Positions 54,042 through 62,446 are shown, numbered from the stretch's first letter. The stretch is 64,000 nt of DNA from Paraburkholderia sejongensis (GCF_020880815.1 NZ_JAJITD010000018.1:1-64000); one strand, 5' to 3'. Made by a program: numbers and translations. The notes: generated from the sequence alone by a model not told the origin.

Positions 54042-54129
54042 CTTTGCTCCATTGCGACGCTCACCTCGCCTGGGTGAGGCCGCCCAGCAAGGCTTTCGCA
54101 CCGATCACCACTCTCGCCGCCATGTGTAA
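54037..54129 (+). pseudogene. Tiny GTG-started frame (copy 2, cysteines lost)
   Basis: A 30-codon frame at the same offset in repeat copy 2, beginning (M)IFAPLRRSPRL. It keeps the SPR[FL] residues of copy 1 but has lost both cysteines, which suggests a degenerate duplicate. It ends at TAA 54127, inside the start of a terminator region. Coding status is doubtful. Confidence 0.25.
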
Positions 54130-54133
54130 AAAC

Positions 54134-54164
54134 AAAAAAAGCGCCGTCGAATTTCGACGGCGCT
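54134..54164 (-). terminator. Minus-strand terminator, distal
   Basis: A 10-base perfect stem (GCGCCGTCGA 54141-54150 with 54154-54163) has a three-base loop. A run of A on the left becomes a long T run on the minus strand. It backs up the terminator at 54266-54301. Confidence 0.8.
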
Positions 54165-54265
54165 TCGCATCGGGCGTTGCTGCCTGACCGGTGCAGGCGA
54201 GCCGAATCGGCAGCGCGACGCGTCAGCCGCCGGCCGCGAAAAATCGCGCCGGAAGCCGGAAAGAA

Positions 54266-54301
54266 GAAAACCCCGCGAGACTTTCGTCTCGCGGGGTTTT
54301 C
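54266..54301. terminator. Terminator after tRNA-Thr
   Basis: A 16-base perfect stem (GAAAACCCCGCGAGAC 54266-54281 with 54286-54301) and four-base loop lie directly beyond the tRNA 3' end on the minus strand. The arms themselves supply the terminal T residues in both directions. Confidence 0.85.
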
Positions 54302-54311
54302 AGGGTGATGC

Positions 54312-54387
54312 TGGTGCCGGCTGCAGGACTCGAACCCGCCACCTCATGATTACAAGTCAAGCGCTCTACCTGATGAGCTAAGCCGGC
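54312..54387 (-). tRNA. tRNA-Thr (anticodon UGU)
   Basis: A 76-base gene including an encoded 3' CCA. The acceptor arm GCCGGCT pairs with AGCCGGC, the D arm holds TAGCTCATCAGGTAGAGC, and the T arm has GGTTCGAGTCC. The seven-base anticodon loop CTTGTAA gives anticodon TGT, so it reads ACA and related Thr codons. It starts 20 bases after the sspB stop on the same strand and may be processed from the sspB transcript. Confidence 0.95.
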
Positions 54388-54406
54388 ATGAGGCCGTGAT
54401 TCTACT

Positions 54407-54913
54407 TCATTTCACGATCTTAAGGCGAGCCCGGCCGCCGCCTTTCGAGCCGTCGTCGTCGGGCTGCGGCTTGTCCGCCGTTTCGCTGGCGGCGGTCGCG
54501 GCCGGATCGGCCGGCACGCTCTCGAGCGCGCGCGGCGGCGCCGGCGTGTCGGCTTCGTCGGTTGCATCAGCGCCCGAATCGCGCGCCTCGCCGCCCGCCG
54601 ATTCGACCGGGAACGCCATCCCCTGGCCGTTTTCGCGCGCGTAGATCGCCAGAATGTTGGCGACCGGCACTTCGATCTTGTGCGACTTGCCCGAGAAACG
54701 CGCGTTGAACTCGATCCACTCGTTGCCCATCTGCAACTGGCTGGTCGCCTCGAAGCTGATGTTGAGCACGATCTCGTTGTCGCGCACGAACTGGCGCGGC
54801 ACGCGCGTCTGATTGTCGACGCGAACCGCGATGTGCGGGGTGTAGCCGTTATCCGTGCACCACTCGTAGAGCGCGCGCAGCAAATAAGGCTTGGTGGAAA
54901 TCTCTTGCATCAA
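54407..54913 (-). CDS. sspB: ClpXP protease specificity-enhancing factor SspB
   Basis: Adaptor of 168 aa that tethers ssrA-tagged proteins to ClpXP. The folded N-terminal domain (about 1-110: STKPYLLRALYEWCTDNGYTPHIAVRVD, IVLNISFEATSQLQ, FNARFSGKSHKIEVPVANILAIYARENGQGMAF) is intact. A long acidic flexible linker ends in the basic, hydrophobic ClpX-binding tail GGRARLKIVK. It follows sspA by 62 bases on the same strand. Confidence 0.93.
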   Translation of the reverse strand: MMQEISTKPYLLRALYEWCTDNGYTPHIAVRVDNQTRVPRQFVRDNEIVLNISFEATSQLQMGNEWIEFNARFSGKSHKIEVPVANILAIYARENGQGMAFPVESAGGEARDSGADATDEADTPAPPRALESVPADPAATAASETADKPQPDDDGSKGGGRARLKIVK

Positions 54914-54975
54914 CAGTCCTCTCGCGGGCGCGGACGCGCATCACACCGATGCGGCGCCCGCGCGCCAAAGCCAAA

Positions 54976-55587
54976 TCAACGACGCATCACCTTTTCCGAC
55001 GGCGTCAGCGCTTCGATATAAGCCGGGCGGCTGAAGATACGCTCGGCGTACTTCATCAGCGGCGCCGCGTTCTTCGACAGTTCGATGCCGTAGTGATCCA
55101 GACGCCACAGCAGCGGCGCGATCGCGACGTCGAGCATTGAGAACTCTTCGCCAAGCATGTACTTGTTCTTCAGGAAGATCGGCGCGAGTTGCGTGAGGCG
55201 GTCGCGGATCGCGAGGCGAGCCTTCTCGTGATTCTTCTCGGCGGCCTTGCCCTTCTCGTTTTCGAGCGTGCCGACGTGCACGAACAGCTCTTTCTCGAAG
55301 TTCAGCAGGAACAGGCGCGCGCGCGCGCGCTGCACCGGGTCGGCCGGCATCAGCTGCGGGTGCGGGAAGCGTTCGTCGATGTACTCGTTGATGATGTTCG
55401 ATTCGTACAGAATCAGGTCCCGTTCGACGAGGATCGGCACCTGACCGTACGGATTCATCACGGCGATGTCTTCCGGCTTGTTGAACAGGTCGACGTCGCG
55501 GATCTCGAAGTCCATGCCCTTTTCGAACAACACCAGGCGGCAACGCTGGGAGAACGGGCAAGTAGTGCCGGAATACAGAACCATCAT
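54976..55587 (-). CDS. sspA: Stringent starvation protein A
   Basis: Glutathione S-transferase-fold protein of 203 aa that binds RNA polymerase and modulates stationary-phase and stress transcription in proteobacteria. The N-terminal thioredoxin-like domain reads MMVLYSGTTCPFSQRCRLVLFEKG, with LFNKPEDIAVMNPYGQVPIL, followed by the helical C-terminal domain. A GAGG ribosome binding site precedes the ATG at 55587. It follows petC, an arrangement common in beta- and gammaproteobacteria. Confidence 0.93.
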   Translation of the reverse strand: MMVLYSGTTCPFSQRCRLVLFEKGMDFEIRDVDLFNKPEDIAVMNPYGQVPILVERDLILYESNIINEYIDERFPHPQLMPADPVQRARARLFLLNFEKELFVHVGTLENEKGKAAEKNHEKARLAIRDRLTQLAPIFLKNKYMLGEEFSMLDVAIAPLLWRLDHYGIELSKNAAPLMKYAERIFSRPAYIEALTPSEKVMRR

Positions 55588-55682
55588 GTTTACATTTCCT
55601 CAAAAAGCTGAAGGGCCAGCGCGCGGAAAAACCGTTCAGCAGGTCTTTCCTGGCGCCGGCCCCACGCCGTGGTGCGGCGTGA

Positions 55683-56438
55683 TTATTTGATATGTTTCCA
55701 GTACGCGGCGTTCAGTCGCCAGGCGAAAAAGCTCAGGATACCGAGGAACAGCAGCACCCACACGCCGAGTTGCTTGCGGGTTTGCTGGGTCGGCTCGGAC
55801 ATCCACGACAGGTACGACACGAGGTCGGCCACAGCAGAATCATAATCTACCGGCGACATCGTCCCCGCAGTCACCTGCTGGAAACCGAGGAATTTGTGGA
55901 CCTTTTCGCCGGTTTTTTCGTCGATTTCCTCGCCGAACTTCGCGGTACGCTGCCCCTGAAGCTGCCACAGCACGTGAGGCATGCCCACGTTTTCGTACAC
56001 CAGATTGTTCCAGCCGGTCGGCCGCGTATCGTCGCGATAGAAAGTGCGCAGGTACGTGTACAGCCAGTCCGTGCCGCGCGCCCGCGCTTCCACCGACAGA
56101 TCCGGCGGGGTCGCGCCGAACCACGCTTTCGCGTCGTCAGGGCGCATCGCGACGGTCATCGTGTTGCCGATTTTGTCGGTGGTGAACAGCAGATTCGACT
56201 GGATCGACCCCGGCGTAATGCCGAGATCGGTCAGCCGGCTATAGCGCATCAGGTTCGCGCTGTGGCAATTCAGGCAGTAGTTTACAAACAATTGCGCGCC
56301 ATGCTGCAAAGAAGCGAAATTGTTGGTGTTGTCCGGCGCGCGGTCGAGCGGGAAACCCTCCTGCGCATGAACCGGCGCGGCCAGCAGAGCGCACACCGTC
56401 GCGCCGATCAGCGCGCACATCGAAAGCAGTTTTTTCAT
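55683..56438 (-). CDS. petC: Cytochrome c1 of the bc1 complex
   Basis: Heme-binding subunit of 251 aa. A signal peptide covers about residues 1-25 (AAPVHA|QEG). The heme c attachment motif is C55-L-N-C58-H59, and an axial Met is likely in NVGMPHVLW. A C-terminal membrane anchor lies at about 227-245 (LGVWVLLFLGILSFFAW), then WKHIK. It receives electrons from the Rieske protein and passes them to soluble cytochromes. It is the last gene of petABC. Confidence 0.94.
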   Translation of the reverse strand: MKKLLSMCALIGATVCALLAAPVHAQEGFPLDRAPDNTNNFASLQHGAQLFVNYCLNCHSANLMRYSRLTDLGITPGSIQSNLLFTTDKIGNTMTVAMRPDDAKAWFGATPPDLSVEARARGTDWLYTYLRTFYRDDTRPTGWNNLVYENVGMPHVLWQLQGQRTAKFGEEIDEKTGEKVHKFLGFQQVTAGTMSPVDYDSAVADLVSYLSWMSEPTQQTRKQLGVWVLLFLGILSFFAWRLNAAYWKHIK

Positions 56439-56461
56439 CTTCGTGTTCTCCTGGCTCGCGA

Positions 56462-57841
56462 TTAGTGAGGCTTGAACCGCACCCGTTCCGGCGGCTGCTT
56501 GAACGTGCCAAGCCGCGTCCAGAAGGGCATGCCGAGGAAAAACGCGAAGTAGATCAGCGCGCAGATCTGCGCGATCAGCGTCGCCGACGGCGACGGTGGC
56601 CGCGTGCCGAGGAAGCCGAGCGTCAGGAACGCCAGCACGAAGATCCCGTAGAACACCTTGTGGAAGAACGGCCGGTAGCGGATCGACCGGACCGGCGAGC
56701 GGTCGAGCCACGGCAGGAAGAACAGCGAGATCACCGCAGTGCCCATCACCACCACGCCCCAGAACTTCGACTCGGTGAACGCCATCGCCAGAATCACCAG
56801 CACCGCGAGTACCGGCAGGCCGACCTTCCACTTGCCGCGCGCACGCACCAGTGCAAGCAGGCCGAGCAACGCGATCACGATCATCAGCACGATCTTGAAC
56901 GGATCGGTGGTCGCGCGCAGCATCGCATAAAAGGCGGTGAAGTACCAGACCGGCGCAATTTCTGGCGGCGTCTGCAGCGGGTTAGCGGGCACGAAGTTGT
57001 TCGCTTCGAGGAAGTAGCCGCCCATTTCCGGTGCGAAGAAGATGATCGCCGCAAAGATCAGCAGGAACACCGTCACGCCCATGAAGTCGTGCACCGAGTA
57101 GAACGGGTGGAACGGGATGCCGTCGAGCGGCTTGCCGTCCGGGCCTTTCTTCGCCTTGATCTCGATGCCGTCCGGATTATTCGAGCCGACTTCGTGCAGC
57201 GCGACCAGGTGCGCGATCACGAGACCGACCAGCACCAGCGGAATCGCGATCACGTGAAACGCGAAGAAGCGGTTCAGCGTGACGTCGGACACAACATAGT
57301 CACCGCGAATCCACAGCGACAGGTCCGGCCCGATGAACGGGATCGCCGAGAACAGGTTCACGATCACCTGCGCGCCCCAGAACGACATCTGCCCCCACGG
57401 CAGCAGGTAGCCGAAGAACGCCTCGGCCATCAGGCACAGGAAAATCAGGCAGCCGAAAATCCACACCAGCTCGCGCGGCTTGCGATACGAGCCGTACATA
57501 AGCCCGCGGAACATGTGCAGATACACGACGACGAAAAACATCGACGCGCCGGTCGAGTGCATGTAGCGGATCAGCCAGCCCCACGGCACCTCGCGCATGA
57601 TGTACTCGACCGACGCGAACGCGAGCGTCGCATCGGGCTTGTAGTTCATCGTGAGAAAAATGCCGGTGACGATCTGGTTGACCAGCACCAGTAACGCAAG
57701 CGAACCGAAGAAGTACCAGAAGTTGAAATTCTTCGGCGCGTAGTACTCGGACACGTGCTTCTTCCACGTGGCCGTCATCGGGAAGCGCTGATCGATCCAG
57801 CCCGCCAGCCCGGTCGTCTCTACTTCGTGTTCGCTCGCCAT
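56462..57841 (-). CDS. petB: Cytochrome b of the bc1 complex
   Basis: Membrane subunit of 459 aa that carries hemes bL and bH and both quinone sites. Heme-ligand histidines are visible in RYMHSTGASMFFVVVYLHMFRG and in FAFHVIAIPLVLVGLVIAHLVALHE. The Qo motif PEIAPVWYFTAFY corresponds to PEWY of other species. Its ATG shares one base with the petA stop (TAATG), so translation is coupled. The length is of the unsplit bc1 type, not b6/subunit IV. Confidence 0.95.
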   Translation of the reverse strand: MASEHEVETTGLAGWIDQRFPMTATWKKHVSEYYAPKNFNFWYFFGSLALLVLVNQIVTGIFLTMNYKPDATLAFASVEYIMREVPWGWLIRYMHSTGASMFFVVVYLHMFRGLMYGSYRKPRELVWIFGCLIFLCLMAEAFFGYLLPWGQMSFWGAQVIVNLFSAIPFIGPDLSLWIRGDYVVSDVTLNRFFAFHVIAIPLVLVGLVIAHLVALHEVGSNNPDGIEIKAKKGPDGKPLDGIPFHPFYSVHDFMGVTVFLLIFAAIIFFAPEMGGYFLEANNFVPANPLQTPPEIAPVWYFTAFYAMLRATTDPFKIVLMIVIALLGLLALVRARGKWKVGLPVLAVLVILAMAFTESKFWGVVVMGTAVISLFFLPWLDRSPVRSIRYRPFFHKVFYGIFVLAFLTLGFLGTRPPSPSATLIAQICALIYFAFFLGMPFWTRLGTFKQPPERVRFKPH

Positions 57842-58461
57842 TACGCTTCTCCTTTCTCGTCTTTCCCGATCACGAGGGCCGTCGGCGACGTGAACATGAA
57901 GCGCGGAATATCGAGGTTTTGCGGGGCGGGTTTGTTCTTGAAGACGCGACCGGCCATGTCGTAGGTCGAACCGTGACACGGACACAGAAAGCCGCCGGGC
58001 CAGTTGTCCGGCAGATTGGGTTGCGGGCCTTCCTGGAAGCGCGGCGTCGGCGTGCAGCCGAGATGCGTGCAAACGGCGACCGCGACCAGCAAATGCTTGT
58101 TCTCGGCGCGGGAACGGAATTCGTTGTTGCAGTATTCCGGCAGCGGCATCGAGAAGGGATTCTTGCTGTGGGGATCCGCGAGTTCGTTGTCCGCCTTCTG
58201 GACATCGGCAAGCATTCTGTCCGTGCGGTTGATGATCCACACCGGCTTGCCGCGCCACGCGACCGTCATCATGTCGCCGGGCTTCAAACCGCTGATATCG
58301 ACTTCGACCGGGGCGCCTGCCGCCTTCGCCTTCTCGGATGGTGCAAACGAACTAACAAAGGGTACGACAACGGCAACACCTCCTATGCCGCCTGCTACGG
58401 TCGTCGCTACCAGCCAGTTACGGCGGCTGCCATCGACGCGCTGCTCTTCTTTGTCTCGCAT
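57841..58461 (-). CDS. petA: Rieske iron-sulfur subunit of the bc1 complex
   Basis: A 206-aa [2Fe-2S] protein. An N-terminal twin-arginine region SRRNWLVATTVAGGIGGVAVVVPF serves as Tat signal and membrane anchor. Cluster ligands lie in CTHLGCTP and CPCHGSTYD. The start MRDKEEQRV at 58461 matches the usual family length; an in-frame ATG at 58539 would add 26 residues. Tat-dependent insertion is the norm for this subunit, and tatABC lies only 3-4 kb away. Confidence 0.93.
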   Translation of the reverse strand: MRDKEEQRVDGSRRNWLVATTVAGGIGGVAVVVPFVSSFAPSEKAKAAGAPVEVDISGLKPGDMMTVAWRGKPVWIINRTDRMLADVQKADNELADPHSKNPFSMPLPEYCNNEFRSRAENKHLLVAVAVCTHLGCTPTPRFQEGPQPNLPDNWPGGFLCPCHGSTYDMAGRVFKNKPAPQNLDIPRFMFTSPTALVIGKDEKGEA

Positions 58462-58682
58462 CACACGCCCCACTTCTGAGTTGGATTTTTCCTTCACGTC
58501 GCTTCTACCGCCGCTAGTTTGCTCGAATGGAGTCGCCATTTACAAGGGCCGATTGCCAAAAACCGTGCGAAGCCCTTGATAACTCAGGGTTTGTCCGTAG
58601 CCGACCGCAAACTTTTTCGCACCTTCTTTTAAGTGTTTTCTACGCTATTCGTGCGTTTTTCTGCGTTAATGCAATGCGCAAT

Positions 58683-59429
58683 TCAAACCGGATTAGGAAT
58701 ATCGATAAAGAGGTGTTCGATATCGAACGATTCGGACAGATGTTTGCCGACCGCCTGCACGCCGAAGCGCTCGGTCGCGTGATGGCCGGCCGCCAGAAAG
58801 GCGACGCCGCTTTCCGCCGCCGTGTGCATCACCGACTCCGACACTTCGCCGGTCACGTAGACGTCGGCGCCCGCGTTGATCGCCGCGTCGAACATCCCCT
58901 GCGCGGCGCCGGTGCACCAGCCGACCCGGCGGATGTGCCGGTCCGGGTCGCCGAATACCAGCGGCTCGCGGCCGAGCGTGTGCGCGATCTCCGCGCTCAG
59001 GTGTGACAGCGTGATCGGCATCGGCATCGTCGCGAGCCAGCCGAGGTCGTTTTCGCCGAAACGCGCGTCGCTGATCCAGCCCATCTTCGCGCCGATCTGC
59101 GCGTTGTTGCCGAACTCGGGATGATCGTCGAGCGGCAGGTGATAGGCGAACAGGTTCAGATCGTTGGCGAGCAGCAGCTTCAGACGCGCGTGTTTGCGGC
59201 CGGTGATCTGCGGCGCCTCGTTGCGCCAGAAGTAGCCGTGATGAACCAGCACGGCATCCGCGCCCCAGTCGAGCGCGGCTTCGAGAAACGCCACCGACGC
59301 GGTCACGCCGGTCGCCAGCTTGTTGATCCTGCGTCGCCCTTCGACCTGTAGTCCGTTCGGGCAATAGTCCTTGAAGCGCGCGGTTTCAAGGAGATTGTTC
59401 AAGTACAATTCAAGTTCAATCCGATCCAT
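58683..59429 (-). CDS. Nif3-like dinuclear metal centre protein
   Basis: A 248-aa Nif3/YbgI-family protein that forms hexameric toroids with two metal ions per subunit. Likely metal ligands are the histidines in DAVLVHHGYFW and those near the C-terminus in AAGHHATERFGV, plus Asp in HLPLDDHPEFGNN. Proposed roles include GTP cyclohydrolase I type 2 and metal handling, but none is certain. It starts only 19 bases from the divergent htrA-type gene. Confidence 0.88.
   Translation of the reverse strand: MDRIELELYLNNLLETARFKDYCPNGLQVEGRRRINKLATGVTASVAFLEAALDWGADAVLVHHGYFWRNEAPQITGRKHARLKLLLANDLNLFAYHLPLDDHPEFGNNAQIGAKMGWISDARFGENDLGWLATMPMPITLSHLSAEIAHTLGREPLVFGDPDRHIRRVGWCTGAAQGMFDAAINAGADVYVTGEVSESVMHTAAESGVAFLAAGHHATERFGVQAVGKHLSESFDIEHLFIDIPNPV
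59404..59409 (+). promoter_or_regulatory. Candidate -10 box for the htrA-type gene within nif3-like CDS
   Basis: TACAAT sits 40 bases before the protease ATG, inside the AT-rich first codons of the divergent Nif3-like gene. The -35 region (about 59380-59387) is weak, so this is a tentative call. Confidence 0.35.
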
Positions 59430-59448
59430 ATAAACCTCTTGTCTTCAG

Positions 59449-60672
59449 ATGCTTAGACGCTTCTGGCTGTTATTTGCCCAAGCGGTGACTGTGCTGTTGG
59501 CGCTGATGTTCATCATTGCGACGCTCAAACCGCAGTGGCTTCAGCGTCAAGGACAGTTCGGCAGGCAGCTTGCCGAACCGATCGTCGCACTGCGGGAAGT
59601 GGCGCCTGGCATCAGCAACGGCCATGCCGAAGCGTCCTATGCGGACGCGGCGCAAAAGGCCATGCCCGCGGTCGTCAACGTGTTCTCCAGCAAGGACGGC
59701 TCATTGCCTCCGGACCCACGCGCGAAAGACCCGCTGTTCCGCTACTTCTTCGGCGACCGGAACAACAATCGCAAGCAGCAGGAGCAGCCCGCCTCGAATC
59801 TCGGCTCAGGCGTGATAGTGAGTTCGGAAGGTTACATTCTAACGAACCAGCACGTGGTGGACGGCGCCGATCAGATCGAAGTCGCGCTCGCCGACGGCCG
59901 CACCACCAGCGCGAAGGTGATCGGCATCGATCCCGAAACCGACCTCGCCGTGCTGAAGGTCAACCTCACCCATCTGCCCACTATTACGCTCGGCCGCGTG
60001 GAGCAGGCGCACGTCGGCGACGTGGTGCTCGCGATCGGCAATCCATTTGGGGTCGGCCAGACCGTGACGATGGGGATCGTCAGCGCGCTCGGGCGCAACC
60101 ACCTCGGCATCAACACGTTCGAGAACTTCATCCAGACCGACGCGGCGATCAATCCGGGCAACTCGGGTGGCGCACTGGTCGACGTGAACGGCAACCTGCT
60201 CGGCATCAACACCGCGATCTATTCGCGCTCGGGCGGCTCGCTCGGGATCGGCTTCGCGATTCCGGTGTCGACCGCGCGCAGCGTGCTGGAGAGCATCATC
60301 ACGACCGGCTCGGTCACGCGCGGCTGGATCGGCGTCGAGCCGCAGGACGTGACGCCGGAAATCGCCGAGTCGTTCGGGCTCGAGCAGAAGTCCGGCGCGA
60401 TCGTCGCGGGCGTGTTGAAGAGCGGCCCCGCGGATCGCGCGGGCATCAAGCCCGGCGACATCCTGATGAGCGTGAACGGCCAGGACATCACCGACACCAC
60501 GCGCCTTCTGAACGTGATCGCGCAGATCAAGCCGGGCACCGCAGCCAAAGTTCATCTGGTGCGCAAGGGCCGGCAGATCGACCTGGACGTGACGATCGGC
60601 AAGCGCCCGCCGCCGCCGAAGCAGGCGGAAGACGATAACGGCGGCGACCAGCCGGACGACGAAGGCGGTTGA
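59449..60672 (+). CDS. Membrane-anchored HtrA/DegS-type serine protease
   Basis: Trypsin-fold protease of 407 aa. An N-terminal membrane anchor lies at about residues 4-25 (RFWLLFAQAVTVLLALMFIIA). The catalytic triad is H135 (NQHVVDGAD), D165 (ETDLAVLKV) and S239 (NPGNSGGAL). One PDZ domain follows (about 285-380: GWIGVEPQDVTPEI, GVLKSGPADRAGIKPGD). One PDZ plus an anchor is the DegS/AlgW layout, so a periplasmic stress-sensing role on an anti-sigma factor is likely. The C-terminus is acidic and proline-rich. Confidence 0.9.
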   Translation: MLRRFWLLFAQAVTVLLALMFIIATLKPQWLQRQGQFGRQLAEPIVALREVAPGISNGHAEASYADAAQKAMPAVVNVFSSKDGSLPPDPRAKDPLFRYFFGDRNNNRKQQEQPASNLGSGVIVSSEGYILTNQHVVDGADQIEVALADGRTTSAKVIGIDPETDLAVLKVNLTHLPTITLGRVEQAHVGDVVLAIGNPFGVGQTVTMGIVSALGRNHLGINTFENFIQTDAAINPGNSGGALVDVNGNLLGINTAIYSRSGGSLGIGFAIPVSTARSVLESIITTGSVTRGWIGVEPQDVTPEIAESFGLEQKSGAIVAGVLKSGPADRAGIKPGDILMSVNGQDITDTTRLLNVIAQIKPGTAAKVHLVRKGRQIDLDVTIGKRPPPPKQAEDDNGGDQPDDEGG

Positions 60673-60745
60673 TCGCCGGGCGCAACGGCTTATAAGCGCG
60701 GCGCAAAGTTACCGCCAGGTATTTGCGCCGCGACAACCCGCAACG

Positions 60746-60777
60746 AAAAAGGGCAGTCCGCGATGGACTGCCCTTTT
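60746..60777. terminator. Bidirectional terminator between htrA-type gene and tatC
   Basis: GGGCAGTCC (60751-60759) pairs with 60765-60773 around a five-base loop, with A and T runs on the outer sides. It separates the convergent protease and tat genes. Confidence 0.85.
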
Positions 60778-60812
60778 CATATGCGCATCAGCTTCTACCC
60801 GCTCGCCTCCGT

Positions 60813-61595
60813 TTAGCCGGGCGGCGGACTCGCATCTTCGACCACCGGCGGCCGCTTGCCGACAAACAGACGCGCCGCGATGATCCCCGCCTCGTACAGA
60901 ATGACCAGCGGCACCGCGAGAATCAGTTGCGAGAACACGTCCGGCGGCGTCACCACGGCCGAAATCACGAACGCGCCGACGATCACGTACGGCCGGATCT
61001 CCTTGAGCTTCTTCAACGTGACGACGTTCATCCGCACCAGCAGCACGACGACGATCGGCACCTCGAAGGTCACGCCGAACGCGATGAACATGGTCAGCAC
61101 GAAGCTCAGGTAATTGTCGATATCGGTGGTCATCTCCGCGCCGAGCGGCGCATTGTAATGCGCCATCACGCGGAAGATGGTCGGAAACACAACGAAGTAC
61201 GCAAACGCCATCCCGCACAGGAACAGCGTGTAGCTGCTCGCGACCAGCGGCACCACGAGTTTCTTTTCGTGCTGATACAGCCCGGGCGCGACGAACGCCC
61301 AGATCTGGTACAGCACGATCGGCAGCGCGATCACGAACGCGACCAGCATGGTGACCTTCATCGGCACAAAGAACGAGCCGGTGACGTCGGTGACGATCAT
61401 CTTGCCGTCCTTCGGCAGGTTCATCATCAGCGGCCGCGCCAGCAGCCTGAAGATGTCCGGCGCCCAGTACACGAGCCCGATGAACACGACGATCACCGCG
61501 AGACCGGCGCGGATGATGCGGTCACGCAATTCGACGAGGTGGGAAATGAAGGTCTCTTCAGCGCCTTCGTTCTGGGATTGCTGGGGGTCGCTCAC
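60813..61595 (-). CDS. tatC: Sec-independent protein translocase TatC
   Basis: Polytopic core subunit of 260 aa that recognises twin-arginine signal peptides. The N-terminal ETFISHLVELRDRIIRAGLAVIVVF, the second cytoplasmic-loop motif and the periplasmic FAFVAPGLYQHEKKLVVPLV segment are typical. Six membrane helices are visible. It is the last gene of tatABC and starts 34 bases after the tatB stop. Confidence 0.95.
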   Translation of the reverse strand: MSDPQQSQNEGAEETFISHLVELRDRIIRAGLAVIVVFIGLVYWAPDIFRLLARPLMMNLPKDGKMIVTDVTGSFFVPMKVTMLVAFVIALPIVLYQIWAFVAPGLYQHEKKLVVPLVASSYTLFLCGMAFAYFVVFPTIFRVMAHYNAPLGAEMTTDIDNYLSFVLTMFIAFGVTFEVPIVVVLLVRMNVVTLKKLKEIRPYVIVGAFVISAVVTPPDVFSQLILAVPLVILYEAGIIAARLFVGKRPPVVEDASPPPG

Positions 61596-61629
61596 ACCGG
61601 CCCTCGGTTAGAGATTGTCGTTCTGCGCA

Positions 61630-62157
61630 TCAGAAGAACCGCGTCGGCCGACGCAGGTTGGCGGGCGTGTGCCGCGCGACGCGCGCGGCGCCCGACTGCA
61701 CGCGGGTGCGACGCCGGCTCGCGCGCTTGTACCACGTCGGCGTGGCGCTCTGCTTGACGCGCCAGTTCTTGCGTTTGGCCGTGGCGGCCGGCGTGCCGAC
61801 CGGCCACGACGAGCTGCCGGCGCTGCCGGCATCCTCGAGCGCGCCGCCGGCGATGCTCGGCGACACCGATGTGCCGCTGTTCCACGCGTCGTTCAGCTCG
61901 CTCTCGTGCTTGCGCAGATTATCGTGAACCGCCGTTTCGACATTGGTGGCGGCCTTCTCGAACTCGGTCTTCATGCGCTTGAGTTCGTCGAGTTCGATTT
62001 CGCGCGTGACTTCGGCCTTCACGTCGTTGATATAGCGCTGCGCGCGGCCGAACAGCGCGCCGGCCGTGCGAGCCACGCGCGGCAGCCGCTCGGGTCCGAG
62101 AACGACAAGCGCGACGACGCCGATCAGCGCCATCTTGGTTAGACCGAGGTCCAGCAT
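61630..62157 (-). CDS. tatB: Sec-independent protein translocase TatB
   Basis: Single-span protein of 175 aa that forms the receptor complex with TatC. The N-terminus MLDLGLTKMALIGVVALVVLGPERLPRVART has the membrane helix followed by the conserved GPE and amphipathic helix. The C-terminal half is a long variable tail rich in Arg, Ala and Ser, usual for this group. It is 49 bases downstream of tatA. Confidence 0.94.
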   Translation of the reverse strand: MLDLGLTKMALIGVVALVVLGPERLPRVARTAGALFGRAQRYINDVKAEVTREIELDELKRMKTEFEKAATNVETAVHDNLRKHESELNDAWNSGTSVSPSIAGGALEDAGSAGSSSWPVGTPAATAKRKNWRVKQSATPTWYKRASRRRTRVQSGAARVARHTPANLRRPTRFF

Positions 62158-62206
62158 GAAATGGGATGTCCGTCAGTAACGCGGGAACGGCGCGAAGGGC
62201 CGTGGC

Positions 62207-62446
62207 TTAGCGGAAGTCGCTCGATTGCTGGGTCTTTTCCTTCGCTTCGACGTCGACCGCGCCGTTGCGCGGCAGTTCGCGCTGCTGCGACTCGCCGGCC
62301 GGCGTTTCGGCTTCCTTCATGCCTTCCTTGAAGCCCTTCACCGCGCCGCCCAGGTCGGTACCGATGTTGCGCAGCTTTTTCGTGCCGAACACGAGTGCGA
62401 CGATCAGCAGAACGATCAACCAATGCCAAATGCTCAACGAACCCAT
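62207..62446 (-). CDS. tatA: Sec-independent protein translocase TatA
   Basis: Pore-forming subunit of 79 aa. The N-terminal helix reads MGSLSIWHWLIVLLIVALVFGTKKL, with the FGTKKLRNIGTDLGGAVKGFKEGMKE hinge and amphipathic helix typical of TatA/E. A charged tail follows. The start at 62446 is the family start. The 291 bases upstream, before the HIT gene stop, contain nothing I can identify. Confidence 0.95.
   Translation of the reverse strand: MGSLSIWHWLIVLLIVALVFGTKKLRNIGTDLGGAVKGFKEGMKEAETPAGESQQRELPRNGAVDVEAKEKTQQSSDFR

Larger units (their letters stand above)
53684..54311. other. Low-GC intergenic island next to tRNA-Thr
   Basis: About 630 bases lie between the methyltransferase start and the 3' end of tRNA-Thr. 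The stretch 53870-54050 is clearly lower in GC than its surroundings. It carries two copies of a direct repeat and two tiny GTG-started frames. Two terminators that serve the minus strand fill the right part. This looks like foreign DNA or a remnant placed downstream of a tRNA 3' end. Confidence 0.55.

Noticed and set aside
53600..54400. Search for a second copy of the tRNA-Thr 3' end (attachment site)
   Set aside because: No repeated tRNA 3' sequence was found in this stretch, so an integration event is only suggested by position, GC content and repeats.
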